In this document: one piece after another, positions 9,164 to 19,236 of the stretch
How the letters are laid out: the number at the start of each line of letters is the position of its first letter
Position numbering within the stretch: position 1 is the first letter of the stretch
NCBI GenBank assembly: GCA_964640725.1
Contig: CAZXIJ010000006.1
Location: 105,426 to 169,425, forward strand
Origin: CALHVX01 sp964640725
GTDB taxonomy: Bacteria > Pseudomonadota > Gammaproteobacteria > Pseudomonadales > Azotimanducaceae
Length of the DNA: 64,000 nucleotides
Direction: 5' to 3'
Program-made: the position numbers and the translations under genes
The notes under the pieces: model-generated
Seen by the model: the letters and a program-made list of their open reading frames with translations, nothing else
Told to the model about the DNA's origin: nothing
Databases searched by the model: none

Positions 9164-9661
9164 GTGAGCGAGCAGGACACTGTCTCCAGCCGATCGTCCC
9201 TGGTGCGCCGCCGCACGCCCTGCGTCGGCATTTGCTCGACCACCTACGGTGATCTGGTCTGTTTCGGCTGCAAACGCTTTTCCCATGAAGTGTTCGGCTG
9301 GAACAGTTACGACGAGGCGCAGCGAGCGCAAATTGAGAACCGGCTGGCCACGCTTGTGGCCGGGGCGCTCAATCAGCAACTGATGATCCTGGATCGGGCT
9401 GCCTGCGCGGCCGCTGTCGGGCTCGAAGATGATGCTGCGCCAGGGCTCGAGCAGGCACTCTATCGGGCCCTGCGGGGGCCTGCAGCGGTCGAGCCCGTGC
9501 TGGCGCTGCTGCAGGCCGGCGAAGCGCTGCGCCCCCGGACGACTTTTGCCGGGGGCTCCGTGGCCGAGCTGGCCGTGGCGGTTGGTGCCGCGGTCGAGGC
9601 CGAGTTCCTGGCGCGGTCCAAGGCGGCGTACGAGCGCAGTTTTAAAGTGAGCGTTGACTAG
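9164..9661 (+). CDS. DUF1289 domain protein
   Basis: A 165-aa soluble protein. Residues 18-50 form a DUF1289 module with four cysteines (PCVGICSTTYGDLVCFGCKR) that probably bind a metal or Fe-S group. The remaining ~110 residues are helical, Ala-rich and unassigned. The start is GTG 9164, with GAGGAAC about 8 bases upstream. The stop lies 2 bp before the ATG of miaE, so the two are probably one transcript. DUF1289 has no established function. Confidence 0.8.
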   Translation: MSEQDTVSSRSSLVRRRTPCVGICSTTYGDLVCFGCKRFSHEVFGWNSYDEAQRAQIENRLATLVAGALNQQLMILDRAACAAAVGLEDDAAPGLEQALYRALRGPAAVEPVLALLQAGEALRPRTTFAGGSVAELAVAVGAAVEAEFLARSKAAYERSFKVSVD

Positions 9662-9662
9662 C

Positions 9663-10352
9663 ATGCCGCAGGTCAGCGCCAGCCTTGCCGACGCCATGCA
9701 GGCGATCGATTCGTTTCTGCTGTGTCCGACCCCGGATGCCTGGCTGGACGCGGCAACGCGCAATCTGCCAGCGCTGCTGAGCGACCACGCGAACTGCGAG
9801 AAGAAGGCGGCCAGCACTGCGCTGTCGCTGTGCTATCGCTATCAGCTGCCGGTGTCTGTGCTGGCGGGGCTGTCGCGCCTGGCGCGGGAAGAACTCCGGC
9901 ACTTCGAGCAGGTGCTGGCGCTTATGCAGGAGCTGGGCATGACCTATGAGGTCGTCAGCGCCAGCAGCTATGCCGGGGCTTTGCGAGCTGGCGTCACCCA
10001 TCGCGAGCCGCTCAAGCTGATCGATACTTTGATCGTCTGTGCGATTGTCGAAGCGCGCTCCTGCGAGCGCTTTAGCCGCCTGGCGCCACGACTGGAAGGC
10101 GCGCTGCGAGACTTCTATCTGCGCCTGTTGGCTTCGGAAGCCCGGCACTTTGAGCTGTATCTTGACCTGGCGCGGGGCCAGGCGGAGGAGGCGGGCTTAA
10201 CTCGCGACCTCTTTGATGCCCGGGTTAGCGCGCTGCTGGCGCTCGATCAGGCTGCGATCGTGCAGCCGTCCACGCAGCTTCGATTTCACAGCGGCCCGCC
10301 CAGCGCCGCCAGCAGCGCTTCCGGGTCGTTGACGAGCACGGTCACGGCCTGA
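9663..10352 (+). CDS. miaE: tRNA-(ms2io6A37) hydroxylase
   Basis: MiaE is a non-haem diiron monooxygenase that hydroxylates ms2i6A37 in tRNAs reading UNN codons. The ferritin-like four-helix diiron ligands are visible in DHANCEKKAAS, AREELRHFEQ, VEARSCERFSR and ASEARHFELY. ATG 9663 is preferred over TTG 9654. The family C-terminus usually ends near RFHSG. Here the frame continues 17 residues more (PPSAASSASGSLTSTVTA) across the 3' end of the convergent lpxH gene, a 67-bp antisense overlap, so the true end of the fold is well before the stop. Confidence 0.9.
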   Translation: MPQVSASLADAMQAIDSFLLCPTPDAWLDAATRNLPALLSDHANCEKKAASTALSLCYRYQLPVSVLAGLSRLAREELRHFEQVLALMQELGMTYEVVSASSYAGALRAGVTHREPLKLIDTLIVCAIVEARSCERFSRLAPRLEGALRDFYLRLLASEARHFELYLDLARGQAEEAGLTRDLFDARVSALLALDQAAIVQPSTQLRFHSGPPSAASSASGSLTSTVTA

Positions 10353-11071
10353 CAACCCAGCTGCAGCCGCGGCGGGCCCTCGCCTTGCGGCGCGATCAGA
10401 GCTGCCCAGCCGACCTCCTGCCAGTCCCCGAGCACGACCCGCCGGTAGCCGGGCGGCGAGTGGATGCCTGGCCGGTGGGTGTGGCCGTGCAGCAAGACCT
10501 GGGCCCCGGCGTCCGCAACGGCAGCGGCGCTCGCCGGCGCGTTGACGTCCATGATGTTGGCTGCCTTGTTGGCGTTGGCGCTGCGGCTCTGTGCGCGCAG
10601 CTGCGCAGCGAACTCGCGTCGGGCCGGCAAGGACTGGCTCAGGATATCTTGCTGCCAGGCGGGCGAGCGGAACATCGAGCGAACCTGCTGGTAGGCGGTG
10701 TCGTCTGTGCACAGCGCATCGCCGTGAGCGAGCAGCACTTGCTCCCCTAACAGCCAGGGGTCGGGGAGCAGCTCGATCCCCGTGGCGCAGGCCAGGGCGT
10801 CGCCGTACAGGAAGTCGCGATTGCCGTGCATCAGGCCGACGAAGGTTTGTTCGGCCAGGCTGGCCAGCAGCTCGCGAAACGCATTCGCCAGGGGACCGTC
10901 GTCGTCGTCGCCGATCCAGACTTCACACAAGTCGCCCAGGAGCAGCAGGTTGTAGCGGCGCGCGGCAGCCGCCTGCAGCAGCGCCGCGAGCGCGAGAAAG
11001 CGGTCGTCGTCGGGCGATTCCAGATGCAGGTCCGAGACACACAGGCTCGGCTGGCGAAGGTCGGGGCTCAT
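10286..11071 (-). CDS. lpxH: UDP-2,3-diacylglucosamine diphosphatase
   Basis: LpxH hydrolyses UDP-2,3-diacylglucosamine to lipid X and UMP at the inner-membrane face, a step of lipid A synthesis. The 261-aa protein shows the calcineurin-like metallophosphatase motifs in order: SDLHL, GDLCEVWIGDD, GNRDF, LLAHGD and GHTHRP. The open frame runs up to 11110, but ATG 11071 gives the family N-terminus (LCVSDLHL) and sits 16 bp after the folD stop, suggesting a folD-lpxH operon. Its 3' end overlaps miaE. Confidence 0.93.
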   Translation of the reverse strand: MSPDLRQPSLCVSDLHLESPDDDRFLALAALLQAAAARRYNLLLLGDLCEVWIGDDDDGPLANAFRELLASLAEQTFVGLMHGNRDFLYGDALACATGIELLPDPWLLGEQVLLAHGDALCTDDTAYQQVRSMFRSPAWQQDILSQSLPARREFAAQLRAQSRSANANKAANIMDVNAPASAAAVADAGAQVLLHGHTHRPGIHSPPGYRRVVLGDWQEVGWAALIAPQGEGPPRLQLGCQAVTVLVNDPEALLAALGGPL

Positions 11072-11087
11072 GGCTAAGGCTCCGGGG

Positions 11088-11942
11088 TCAGGTGTCCGAA
11101 CCGAGGGCAACCTCGAGGGTGTTCTGCAGGAGCCCGATACGGGTCATGGGGCCCACGCCGCCGGGCACCGGGGTGATCCAGGAGGCGCGGGCTCGGGCAG
11201 CTTCAAAGCCGACATCGCCGTGCAGCTTGCCGTCGCTGCCCCGGGTGATGCCGACGTCGATGACGATGGCGCCGGGCTTGATCCACTCGCCTGGTACGAG
11301 GCCCGGCTTGCCGGCAGCGGCAACCACCAGGTCCGCGTCCCGCACGTGGCGCCCGAGGTCCTGCGTGAACTTGTGCGCGGTGGTGACGGTACAGCCGGCG
11401 AGGAGCAGTTCCAGCCCCATGGGGCGGCCGACGTGATTGGACGCCCCCACGATGGTCGCGCCCAGGCCGCGGATCCGGATGCCGGTTTCCTCGAGCAAGG
11501 TCATGACCCCTTTGCTGGTGCAGGGGCGCAGAGCCGGCGCCCGGACGGCCAGCCGCCCGAGGTTGTAGGGGTGAAAGCCGTCGACATCCTTGGCCGGGTC
11601 GATGAGCTCGACGATCTGCTGTTCATCCAGCTGGGGGGGCAGGGGCGACTGAACCAGGATGCCGTCAATGTCCGGGCGCTCGTTGAGCGTCGCGATGGCC
11701 TCATGCAGGCGTGCCTGGCTGGTATTTGCGGGCAGGCGCTCCAGCAGGGACAGAAAGCCGACTTCCTGGCAGTCATTGCGCTTGTGCTGGACGTAGATCT
11801 CGGAGGCCGGGTCTTCGCCCACCAGCACCACGGCCAGCCCTGGGGGCCTGTGGCCGGCTTCGACGCGTTCGCGCACCTGCTGGGCGATCAGCGCCCGCTC
11901 GCGCCGGGCAATCCGGTTGCCGTTCAGAATCTGCGCCGCCAT
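11088..11942 (-). CDS. folD: Methylene-THF dehydrogenase / methenyl-THF cyclohydrolase
   Basis: This bifunctional enzyme interconverts 5,10-methylene- and 10-formyl-tetrahydrofolate using NADP. The 284-aa protein has the Tyr and Lys catalytic residues in IYVQHKRNDC, the substrate signature DVDGFHPYNLGRL, the NADP loop IVGASNHVGRP and the C-terminal signature TPVPGGVGPMT. ATG 11942 (MAAQILNG) matches the family start; the frame extends further but without family resemblance. It is divergent from the tRNA cluster. Confidence 0.95.
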   Translation of the reverse strand: MAAQILNGNRIARRERALIAQQVRERVEAGHRPPGLAVVLVGEDPASEIYVQHKRNDCQEVGFLSLLERLPANTSQARLHEAIATLNERPDIDGILVQSPLPPQLDEQQIVELIDPAKDVDGFHPYNLGRLAVRAPALRPCTSKGVMTLLEETGIRIRGLGATIVGASNHVGRPMGLELLLAGCTVTTAHKFTQDLGRHVRDADLVVAAAGKPGLVPGEWIKPGAIVIDVGITRGSDGKLHGDVGFEAARARASWITPVPGGVGPMTRIGLLQNTLEVALGSDT

Positions 11943-11975
11943 CGATGAATCGAGCTCTGCCGCTGAAAGGCGCGC

Positions 11976-11981
11976 AGTGTA
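11976..11981 (-). promoter_or_regulatory. Candidate -10 element for folD
   Basis: On the minus strand the hexamer TACACT lies 34 bp upstream of the folD ATG, in the 132-bp divergent region shared with the tRNA-Pro gene. No convincing -35 hexamer is seen at 16-18 bp, so this is a weak call. Confidence 0.35.
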
Positions 11982-12029
11982 CCTGCTCACGGCGCCCGGG
12001 TGCGGCGTCGGGCCGGTGAGCGGGCTCAA

Positions 12030-12058
12030 TTGACCCGTTCAGGCCCCGTCAGTATGAT
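12030..12058 (+). promoter_or_regulatory. Sigma-70 promoter of the tRNA-Pro-Arg-His cluster
   Basis: TTGACC (12030-12035), a 17-bp spacer and TATGAT (12053-12058) make a near-consensus sigma-70 promoter. The predicted start is about 12065, ten bases before tRNA-Pro. It probably drives all three tRNAs and may read on into tig, since no terminator with a T tract is visible between tRNA-His and tig. Confidence 0.75.
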
Positions 12059-12074
12059 CGCGCCGCTTACCTGT

Positions 12075-12151
12075 CGGGGTATAGCGCAGTCTGGTAGCGC
12101 GCCTGCTTTGGGAGCAGGATGTCGGGAGTTCGAATCTCTCTACCCCGACCA
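12075..12151 (+). tRNA. tRNA-Pro (anticodon TGG)
   Basis: 77 nt with encoded CCA. The acceptor stem pairs CGGGGTA with TACCCCG, with A as discriminator. The anticodon arm is CCTGC-TTTGGGA-GCAGG, giving anticodon TGG, and the T-loop is TTCGAAT. The tRNA-Pro/Arg/His order next to tig is common in gammaproteobacteria. Confidence 0.96.
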
Positions 12152-12216
12152 GTACACTCGTAGTGCTGGCGTGGCGGCTCTGGTCGCTCCTGCCAGCTTG
12201 CGGTCCGGCGGTGTTT

Positions 12217-12293
12217 GCGCCCGTAGCTCAACCGGATAGAGCATCGGCCTTCTAAGCCGACGGTTGAAGGTTCGAGTCCTTCCGGGCGTGCCA
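12217..12293 (+). tRNA. tRNA-Arg (anticodon TCT)
   Basis: 77 nt with encoded CCA. The acceptor stem pairs GCGCCCG with CGGGCGT, the first pair being a G-T wobble; the discriminator is G. The anticodon loop CTTCTAAG gives TCT, decoding AGA/AGG, rare codons in such GC-rich genes. The D-arm and the T-arm (TTCGAGT) are regular. Confidence 0.96.
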
Positions 12294-12302
12294 GGTCGAT
12301 AT

Positions 12303-12379
12303 GGTGGACGTAGCTCAGTTGGTAGAGCCCCGGGTTGTGATCCCGGTGGTCGCGGGTTCGAGCCCCGTCGTCCACCCCA
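12303..12379 (+). tRNA. tRNA-His (anticodon GTG)
   Basis: 77 nt with encoded CCA, counted from the extra G at position -1 (12303) that bacteria encode and that pairs with C73. The acceptor stem is GTGGACG/CGTCCAC. The anticodon arm CCGGG-TTGTGAT-CCCGG gives GTG. It starts only 9 bp after tRNA-Arg, so the two must come from one precursor. Confidence 0.96.
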
Positions 12380-12433
12380 CTTTTTCTTTAATACAGACAA
12401 ACGGGCGATTCCTCGGCCCGGTGCATGCTATCC

Positions 12434-13795
12434 ATGAAAATTTCCATTGAAACTACTGGCAACCTCGAGCGACGGCTGACGATTGTCGTGCCTTCGGAGC
12501 AGTTCGAGGCCGACATTACTTCGCGGCTCAACAAGGCGGCGACCCAGGTTCGTTTGCCTGGCTTTCGGCCCGGCAAAGTGCCCATGAAAGAAGTCCGGCG
12601 CCGCTTCGGACCCTCGGTGCGCGGCGAAGTTGCCGGCGAGACGATGCAGAACACCTTTATCGAGGCGGTGCAGCAGGAGTCCCTGTCACCGGCGGGCAAC
12701 CCCAGCCTGGAAGTCGTGAAGATGGATCCGGGTATCGATTTCGAGTTTACCGCCACCTTCGAGGTGTTCCCGAACGTCGTGCTGGCGGACTTTGCGAGCC
12801 TTGCGGTCAAGCGCCCGGAGGCCGAGATCGGCCGCGAGGATCTCGACAGCATGATCGAGCGTCTGCGGGAGCAGCGCAAAACCTTCGAGACCGTCGAGCG
12901 CGCTGTCGCTGCGGGTGACAAGGTCACCGTCGACTTCCGCGGTACCCGGGACGGCGAGCCTTTCGAGGGCGGCACTGGCGAAGATATGAGCTTCGAAGTG
13001 GGCGCAGGGCAGATGATCGAAGACTTCGACAAGGCCGTCGTTGGCGCCGAGCCGGGCGCGGAGCTCAGTTTCGATGCCACCTTCCCGGAGGACTACCAGT
13101 CGCCGGACCTGGCGGGCCAGACGGTGCAGTTCGCGGTCACTGTCAAAAAGATCGAAGCAGCGCAGCTGCCTGAGCTCGACGAGGAGTTTTTCAAGCGCTT
13201 CGATGTCGAGAGCGGCGAGCTTGCCGACTTCGAGGCTCAGGTGCGCGAGAACATGCAGCGGCAGCTTGATGAGGCGGTGCAGACGCAGGTCAAGCAGCAG
13301 GTCATGGACCAGCTGGCGGACACTCACGAGGTGCAGCTGCCCTCAGCGTTGGTGAAGAGCGAGATCGAGCAGCTCAAGGGCCAGATGATGCAGCAGTTTC
13401 AGATGCCCCAGGGCGCGAACGCCGCCGATCTGAACCTGCCGGACGAGCTCTTTACCGAGCAGGCTGAGCGGCGGGTGAAGCTTGGTCTGGTCATGAACGA
13501 GATCGTGCAGTCCCGAGAGATCAAGGCAGACGAGGACAAGGTCCGGGAGCGCCTGCAGACCATGGCCTCCCAGTACGCCGAGCCTGACCAGGTGATTCAG
13601 TACTACTACAGCAACCCGGAGCAGTTGAACCAGATCGAGATGGCCGTGGTCGAAGATCAGGTCGTCGACTGGCTGCTGGAACAGGGCTCGGTAGCGCCCC
13701 TGGCTGCGAGCTATCAGGACGTGATTGAAGGCAAGGCACTGCCGCAGCCTGAAGCCGCTGACGAGCCTGCTGAGGCCGAGAGCGAAGCTGAGTAG
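12434..13795 (+). CDS. tig: Trigger factor
   Basis: A ribosome-bound chaperone and peptidyl-prolyl isomerase that meets nascent chains at the exit tunnel. The 453-aa protein has the L23-binding signature GFRPGKVP near residue 45 and an FKBP-type domain at about 150-245 (KVTVDFRGTRDGEPFEGG). The C-terminal helical chaperone arms end in an acidic Ala/Glu tail. ATG 12434 gives the usual N-terminus (MKISIETTGNLERR); ATG 12425 is three codons upstream. It heads the tig-clpP-clpX-lon-hupB-ppiD block. Confidence 0.96.
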   Translation: MKISIETTGNLERRLTIVVPSEQFEADITSRLNKAATQVRLPGFRPGKVPMKEVRRRFGPSVRGEVAGETMQNTFIEAVQQESLSPAGNPSLEVVKMDPGIDFEFTATFEVFPNVVLADFASLAVKRPEAEIGREDLDSMIERLREQRKTFETVERAVAAGDKVTVDFRGTRDGEPFEGGTGEDMSFEVGAGQMIEDFDKAVVGAEPGAELSFDATFPEDYQSPDLAGQTVQFAVTVKKIEAAQLPELDEEFFKRFDVESGELADFEAQVRENMQRQLDEAVQTQVKQQVMDQLADTHEVQLPSALVKSEIEQLKGQMMQQFQMPQGANAADLNLPDELFTEQAERRVKLGLVMNEIVQSREIKADEDKVRERLQTMASQYAEPDQVIQYYYSNPEQLNQIEMAVVEDQVVDWLLEQGSVAPLAASYQDVIEGKALPQPEAADEPAEAESEAE

Positions 13796-13875
13796 CGCCC
13801 GCAGGCCGGCGTTCGGCAGACGAGCGGGCCGGCAAGCTGTGACGTGATCTGAACCCTGTATTCAGCAGAATCAGA

Positions 13876-13881
13876 TACACT
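13876..13881 (+). promoter_or_regulatory. Candidate -10 element upstream of clpP
   Basis: TACACT lies in the 208-bp tig-clpP gap, 122 bp before the clpP ATG. It follows a small dyad (CTGAA...TTCAG, 13850-13865). No strong -35 is evident. A promoter of its own for clpP is expected from the E. coli arrangement, so this is a plausible but weak call. The rest of the gap shows GC-rich sequence without a recognisable gene. Confidence 0.35.
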
Positions 13882-14003
13882 GACCGCAGACGCCCGCGTG
13901 ACCCCGATCATGGCAAGCTGACGGATCAGCGTTGCCCCGGTCGCAGCGGCCGGGTGGCCGCCAGCGGCCCCCCAACGTCCCCAATGGTGAGGCAAAGGAA
14001 CCC

Positions 14004-14678
14004 ATGACCAGCACTTTCAAAGATTTTTACGCAACCATGAGCGCGCAACCGGAAACCCAGGCTCTGGGTATGGTGCCCATGGTGGTCGAGCAGTCGGCTC
14101 GCGGCGAGCGGGCCTTCGATATCTACTCCCGGCTGCTGAAAGACCGGATTGTCTTTATGGTCGGACCGGTCGAGGATCAGGTCGCCAACCTGGTCGTTGC
14201 ACAGCTGCTCTATCTGGAATCCGAAAACCCGGATAAAGACATCCACCTTTACATCAACTCGCCTGGCGGGTCGGTGACAGCGGGCATGTCCATTTACGAC
14301 ACGATGCAGTTCGTGCGGCCGGATGTCAGCACCATGTGCATTGGCCAGGCCGCCAGCATGGGTTCGTTCCTGTTGGCTGCCGGAACAGCCGGCAAGCGCT
14401 ATGCGCTGCCAAACTCCCGCATGATGATTCATCAGCCGTCTATGGGCGGTGCGCGCGGGGTTGCCGCAGATCTGGAAATCCAGGCCAAGGAAATCCTGCT
14501 CATGCGCGAACGGCTCAACGCCATTTTGTCCCAGCACACTGGCCAATCTGTGGAACGCATCGCACAGGACTCGGATCGTGATTACTGGATGAGCCCCGAC
14601 GAGGCGTTAGACTACGGTATGGTGGACACGGTACAGACGCCCCGGAAACCGGTCGCGGCCGTATCAGCAACAGGCTAG
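14004..14678 (+). CDS. clpP: ATP-dependent Clp protease, proteolytic subunit
   Basis: ClpP is the tetradecameric serine protease chamber used by ClpX and ClpA, both encoded in this window. The 224-aa protein has catalytic Ser118 in GQAASMGSFLLAAG, His143 in MIHQPSMGG and Asp in DSDRDYWM. The N-terminus (about 15-20 residues) is probably a processed propeptide, with mature protein beginning near ALGMVPMVVEQ. An AAAGGA Shine-Dalgarno lies 7 bases before ATG 14004. The frame extends upstream to 13932 but without family resemblance. Confidence 0.97.
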   Translation: MTSTFKDFYATMSAQPETQALGMVPMVVEQSARGERAFDIYSRLLKDRIVFMVGPVEDQVANLVVAQLLYLESENPDKDIHLYINSPGGSVTAGMSIYDTMQFVRPDVSTMCIGQAASMGSFLLAAGTAGKRYALPNSRMMIHQPSMGGARGVAADLEIQAKEILLMRERLNAILSQHTGQSVERIAQDSDRDYWMSPDEALDYGMVDTVQTPRKPVAAVSATG

Positions 14679-14685
14679 CGAGTTT

Positions 14686-14711
14686 GCGTTCCCGGCCAGG
14701 GTCGGGAATGC
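14686..14711. other. Stem-loop in the clpP-clpX gap
   Basis: GCGTTCCCG (14686-14694) pairs with CGGGAATGC (14703-14711): nine pairs, one of them G-T, with an 8-nt loop. It starts 8 bp after the clpP stop and has no T tract, so it looks more like an RNA-stabilising or processing hairpin than an intrinsic terminator. Confidence 0.4.
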
Positions 14712-14794
14712 GCGAGCGCAATTAGGTGCGGATCCAGCATCCGCGGTAAACTGTGACAACGGCGGCCGGAAAGGCGCACGAAGTCGAGGATTGA

Positions 14795-16072
14795 ATGTCG
14801 GACGACAGCAAACAAGGGGACGAGTCAGGAAAGCTGCTTTACTGTTCGTTCTGCGGGAAGAGCCAGCACGAGGTTCGCAAGTTGATTGCGGGCCCATCGG
14901 TCTTCATCTGTGATGAGTGTGTTGAGCTCTGCAACGACATCATCCGGGAAGAAGTCACGGACTCCGCGAAGGCGACGGAAAAAGACCGCCTGCCCGTGCC
15001 TCAGGAAATCAACGGCATTCTTGACCAGTACGTGATTGGTCAGGAACACGCCAAAAAAGTGCTGTCGGTGGCCGTATACAACCACTACAAGCGCCTCAAC
15101 TACACCGGCAAGAAAGACGACGTCGAGCTGTCCAAGTCGAACATCCTGCTGATCGGCCCCACCGGCAGCGGCAAGACGCTGCTGGCTGAAACGCTGGCGC
15201 GCCTGCTGGATGTGCCCTTTACGATTGCCGACGCAACGACGCTCACAGAAGCAGGCTACGTTGGCGAAGACGTCGAAAACATCATCCAGAAGCTGCTGCA
15301 GAAGTGCGAGTACGACGTCGAGCGGGCTCAGGTTGGCATCGTCTACATTGACGAGATCGACAAGATCAGCCGCAAGTCGGACAACCCGTCGATCACCCGC
15401 GACGTCAGCGGCGAAGGCGTGCAGCAAGCCTTGCTGAAGCTCATCGAAGGCACGGTCGCCTCGGTACCTCCGCAGGGGGGGCGCAAGCATCCTCAGCAGG
15501 AGTTCCTGCAGGTCGATACGAGCAATATCCTGTTTATCTGTGGCGGCGCCTTTGCGGGCCTCGACAAGGTTATTCAGGAGCGGTCTGACAAGTCCGGCAT
15601 CGGATTTGGTGCCCAGGTCAAGGGTGAGGAAGATCGGCTGACTATTGGCGAGACGCTGCGCCAGGTAGAGCCGGAGGACTTGATCAAATACGGTCTGATC
15701 CCGGAATTTGTCGGTCGCTTGCCCGTTGTTGCCACGCTCGAAGAGCTCGATAGCGATGCGCTCATTCAGATCCTGACCGAGCCGAAGAACTCCCTCACCA
15801 AGCAGTACACCAAGCTGTTCGAAATGGAAGGGGTCGAGGTCGACTTCCGGGACGATGCTCTGCAGGCGGTGGCCCACAAGGCGATGGAGCGCAAGACCGG
15901 TGCTCGTGGCCTGCGTTCGATCCTCGAGGCCGTGCTGCTGTCTACTATGTACGACCTGCCGTCTACGGATGCGGTCAGCAAGGTGGTCATCGACGAAAGC
16001 GTGATCAAGGGCGAGTCTGAGCCCATGTTGATCTACGAGAACGTCGAGAAAACGGCCTCGCCGCAGGAGTAG
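14795..16072 (+). CDS. clpX: ATP-dependent Clp protease, ATPase subunit ClpX
   Basis: A hexameric AAA+ unfoldase that feeds substrates such as ssrA-tagged proteins to ClpP. The 425-aa protein has an N-terminal zinc-binding domain with four cysteines (CSFCGKS and ICDECVELC), Walker A GPTGSGKT, Walker B IVYIDEIDK, and the IGF-type ClpP-binding loop (SGIGFGAQV at about residue 270). It is separated from clpP by 116 bp that holds a hairpin. Confidence 0.97.
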   Translation: MSDDSKQGDESGKLLYCSFCGKSQHEVRKLIAGPSVFICDECVELCNDIIREEVTDSAKATEKDRLPVPQEINGILDQYVIGQEHAKKVLSVAVYNHYKRLNYTGKKDDVELSKSNILLIGPTGSGKTLLAETLARLLDVPFTIADATTLTEAGYVGEDVENIIQKLLQKCEYDVERAQVGIVYIDEIDKISRKSDNPSITRDVSGEGVQQALLKLIEGTVASVPPQGGRKHPQQEFLQVDTSNILFICGGAFAGLDKVIQERSDKSGIGFGAQVKGEEDRLTIGETLRQVEPEDLIKYGLIPEFVGRLPVVATLEELDSDALIQILTEPKNSLTKQYTKLFEMEGVEVDFRDDALQAVAHKAMERKTGARGLRSILEAVLLSTMYDLPSTDAVSKVVIDESVIKGESEPMLIYENVEKTASPQE

Positions 16073-16096
16073 GGGCACGCCCGCCCGCCACAGGTC

Positions 16097-16137
16097 CTGC
16101 CCGCGCCTGCGTCATCCGACGCGGGCAGTCCATTCTT
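16097..16137 (+). terminator. Probable terminator after clpX
   Basis: CTGCCCGCG (16097-16105) pairs with CGCGGGCAG (16120-16128), a perfect 9-bp stem with a 14-nt loop that can itself pair (CGTC/GACG). It is followed by TCCATTCTTTA. The T content is modest, so termination may be partial. It separates clpX from lon. Confidence 0.55.
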
Positions 16138-16222
16138 TACTCTGTAACCGCGTTGCCTTCATGGCCGCTGCCGTATGCTTAGCCGGTGGCGCCTGCAGTG
16201 GCGCGCGAACACCTGAGGTGTC

Positions 16223-18673
<2,451 letters not shown>

Positions 18674-18698
18674 CCTGCGCGCTATTGATTTCTCTCCC

Positions 18699-18727
18699 TT
18701 GCAGCCGAATAACGCCGTTGGTATAAG
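18699..18727 (+). promoter_or_regulatory. Sigma-70 promoter of hupB
   Basis: TTGCAG (18699-18704), a 17-bp spacer and TATAAG (18722-18727) form a strong promoter match. The predicted start is near 18734, leaving a 5' UTR of about 65 nt before the TTG start of hupB. Confidence 0.65.
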
Positions 18728-18798
18728 GCTCTCCGTTGCCGCCAGCGCCGTTGGCGTGAGGGTACGGCAACATCATTCAGGCTATTGAGGTATCACTC

Positions 18799-19074
18799 TT
18801 GAACAAGACGGAACTCGTTGATCACATCGCGGAAGAAGCGGACATTTCCAAAGCAGCCGCGACGCGGGCGCTGGATGCAGCCCTTGAGGCCATCACCAAG
18901 TCGCTGAAGGACGCAGACCCCGTCGCCCTGGTCGGGTTCGGCACCTTCGTGGTGCGTGAACGCGCGGCGCGTACAGGCCGCAATCCCCAAACCGGTGAGG
19001 CGATTCAGATCAGTGCTGCCAAAGTGCCGGCTTTCAAGCCCGGCAAGGCGCTGAAAGACGCGCTGAACGGCTGA
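18799..19074 (+). CDS. hupB: DNA-binding protein HU-beta
   Basis: HU is a small nucleoid protein that bends and compacts DNA. The 91-aa protein has the two-helix dimer base (MNKTELVDHIAEEADISKAA), the core VGFGTFVVRERAARTGRNP and the DNA-clamping beta arm with Gly-Arg-Asn-Pro. The start is TTG 18799 with GAGG 6-9 bases upstream; no ATG is available at the family N-terminus. It lies between lon and ppiD, as in E. coli, where hupB also has a non-ATG start. Confidence 0.96.
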   Translation: MNKTELVDHIAEEADISKAAATRALDAALEAITKSLKDADPVALVGFGTFVVRERAARTGRNPQTGEAIQISAAKVPAFKPGKALKDALNG

Positions 19075-19085
19075 TCGAGCTTCGC

Positions 19086-19151
19086 GGGCGGCTCAGGCCG
19101 CTCGCACCGGCTTCGCGCGGCTCATAGCGCGCACCGGCGCCTCACGGCGCC
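19086..19151 (+). repeat. Stacked imperfect repeats with CTCA loops
   Basis: CGGCTCA recurs at 19089-19095 and 19118-19124, CACCGG at 19105-19110 and 19132-19137, and a third CTCA at 19141-19144. Each CTCA can sit in a GC-rich stem-loop: GGCGG/CCGC-type, GCGC...GCGC, and the perfect GGCGCC-TCAC-GGCGCC at 19136-19151. This makes about 2.5 units of a 27-29-bp imperfect repeat between hupB and the terminator. Confidence 0.5.
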
Positions 19152-19167
19152 ATCAAACATCAACCAT

Positions 19168-19212
19168 CGCCCCGCCTGACCGGCCCTGTCGCGGTCACGA
19201 GCGGGGCGCTTT
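19168..19212 (+). terminator. Probable terminator after hupB
   Basis: CGCCCCGC (19168-19175) pairs with GCGGGGCG (19201-19208). Inside the loop GACCG pairs with CGGTC, extending the structure. It is followed by CTTTGC. The stem is strong but the T tract is short, so efficiency is uncertain. It separates hupB from ppiD. Confidence 0.5.
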
Positions 19213-19236
19213 GCATTCTCAGGAACCTATTCGCCC

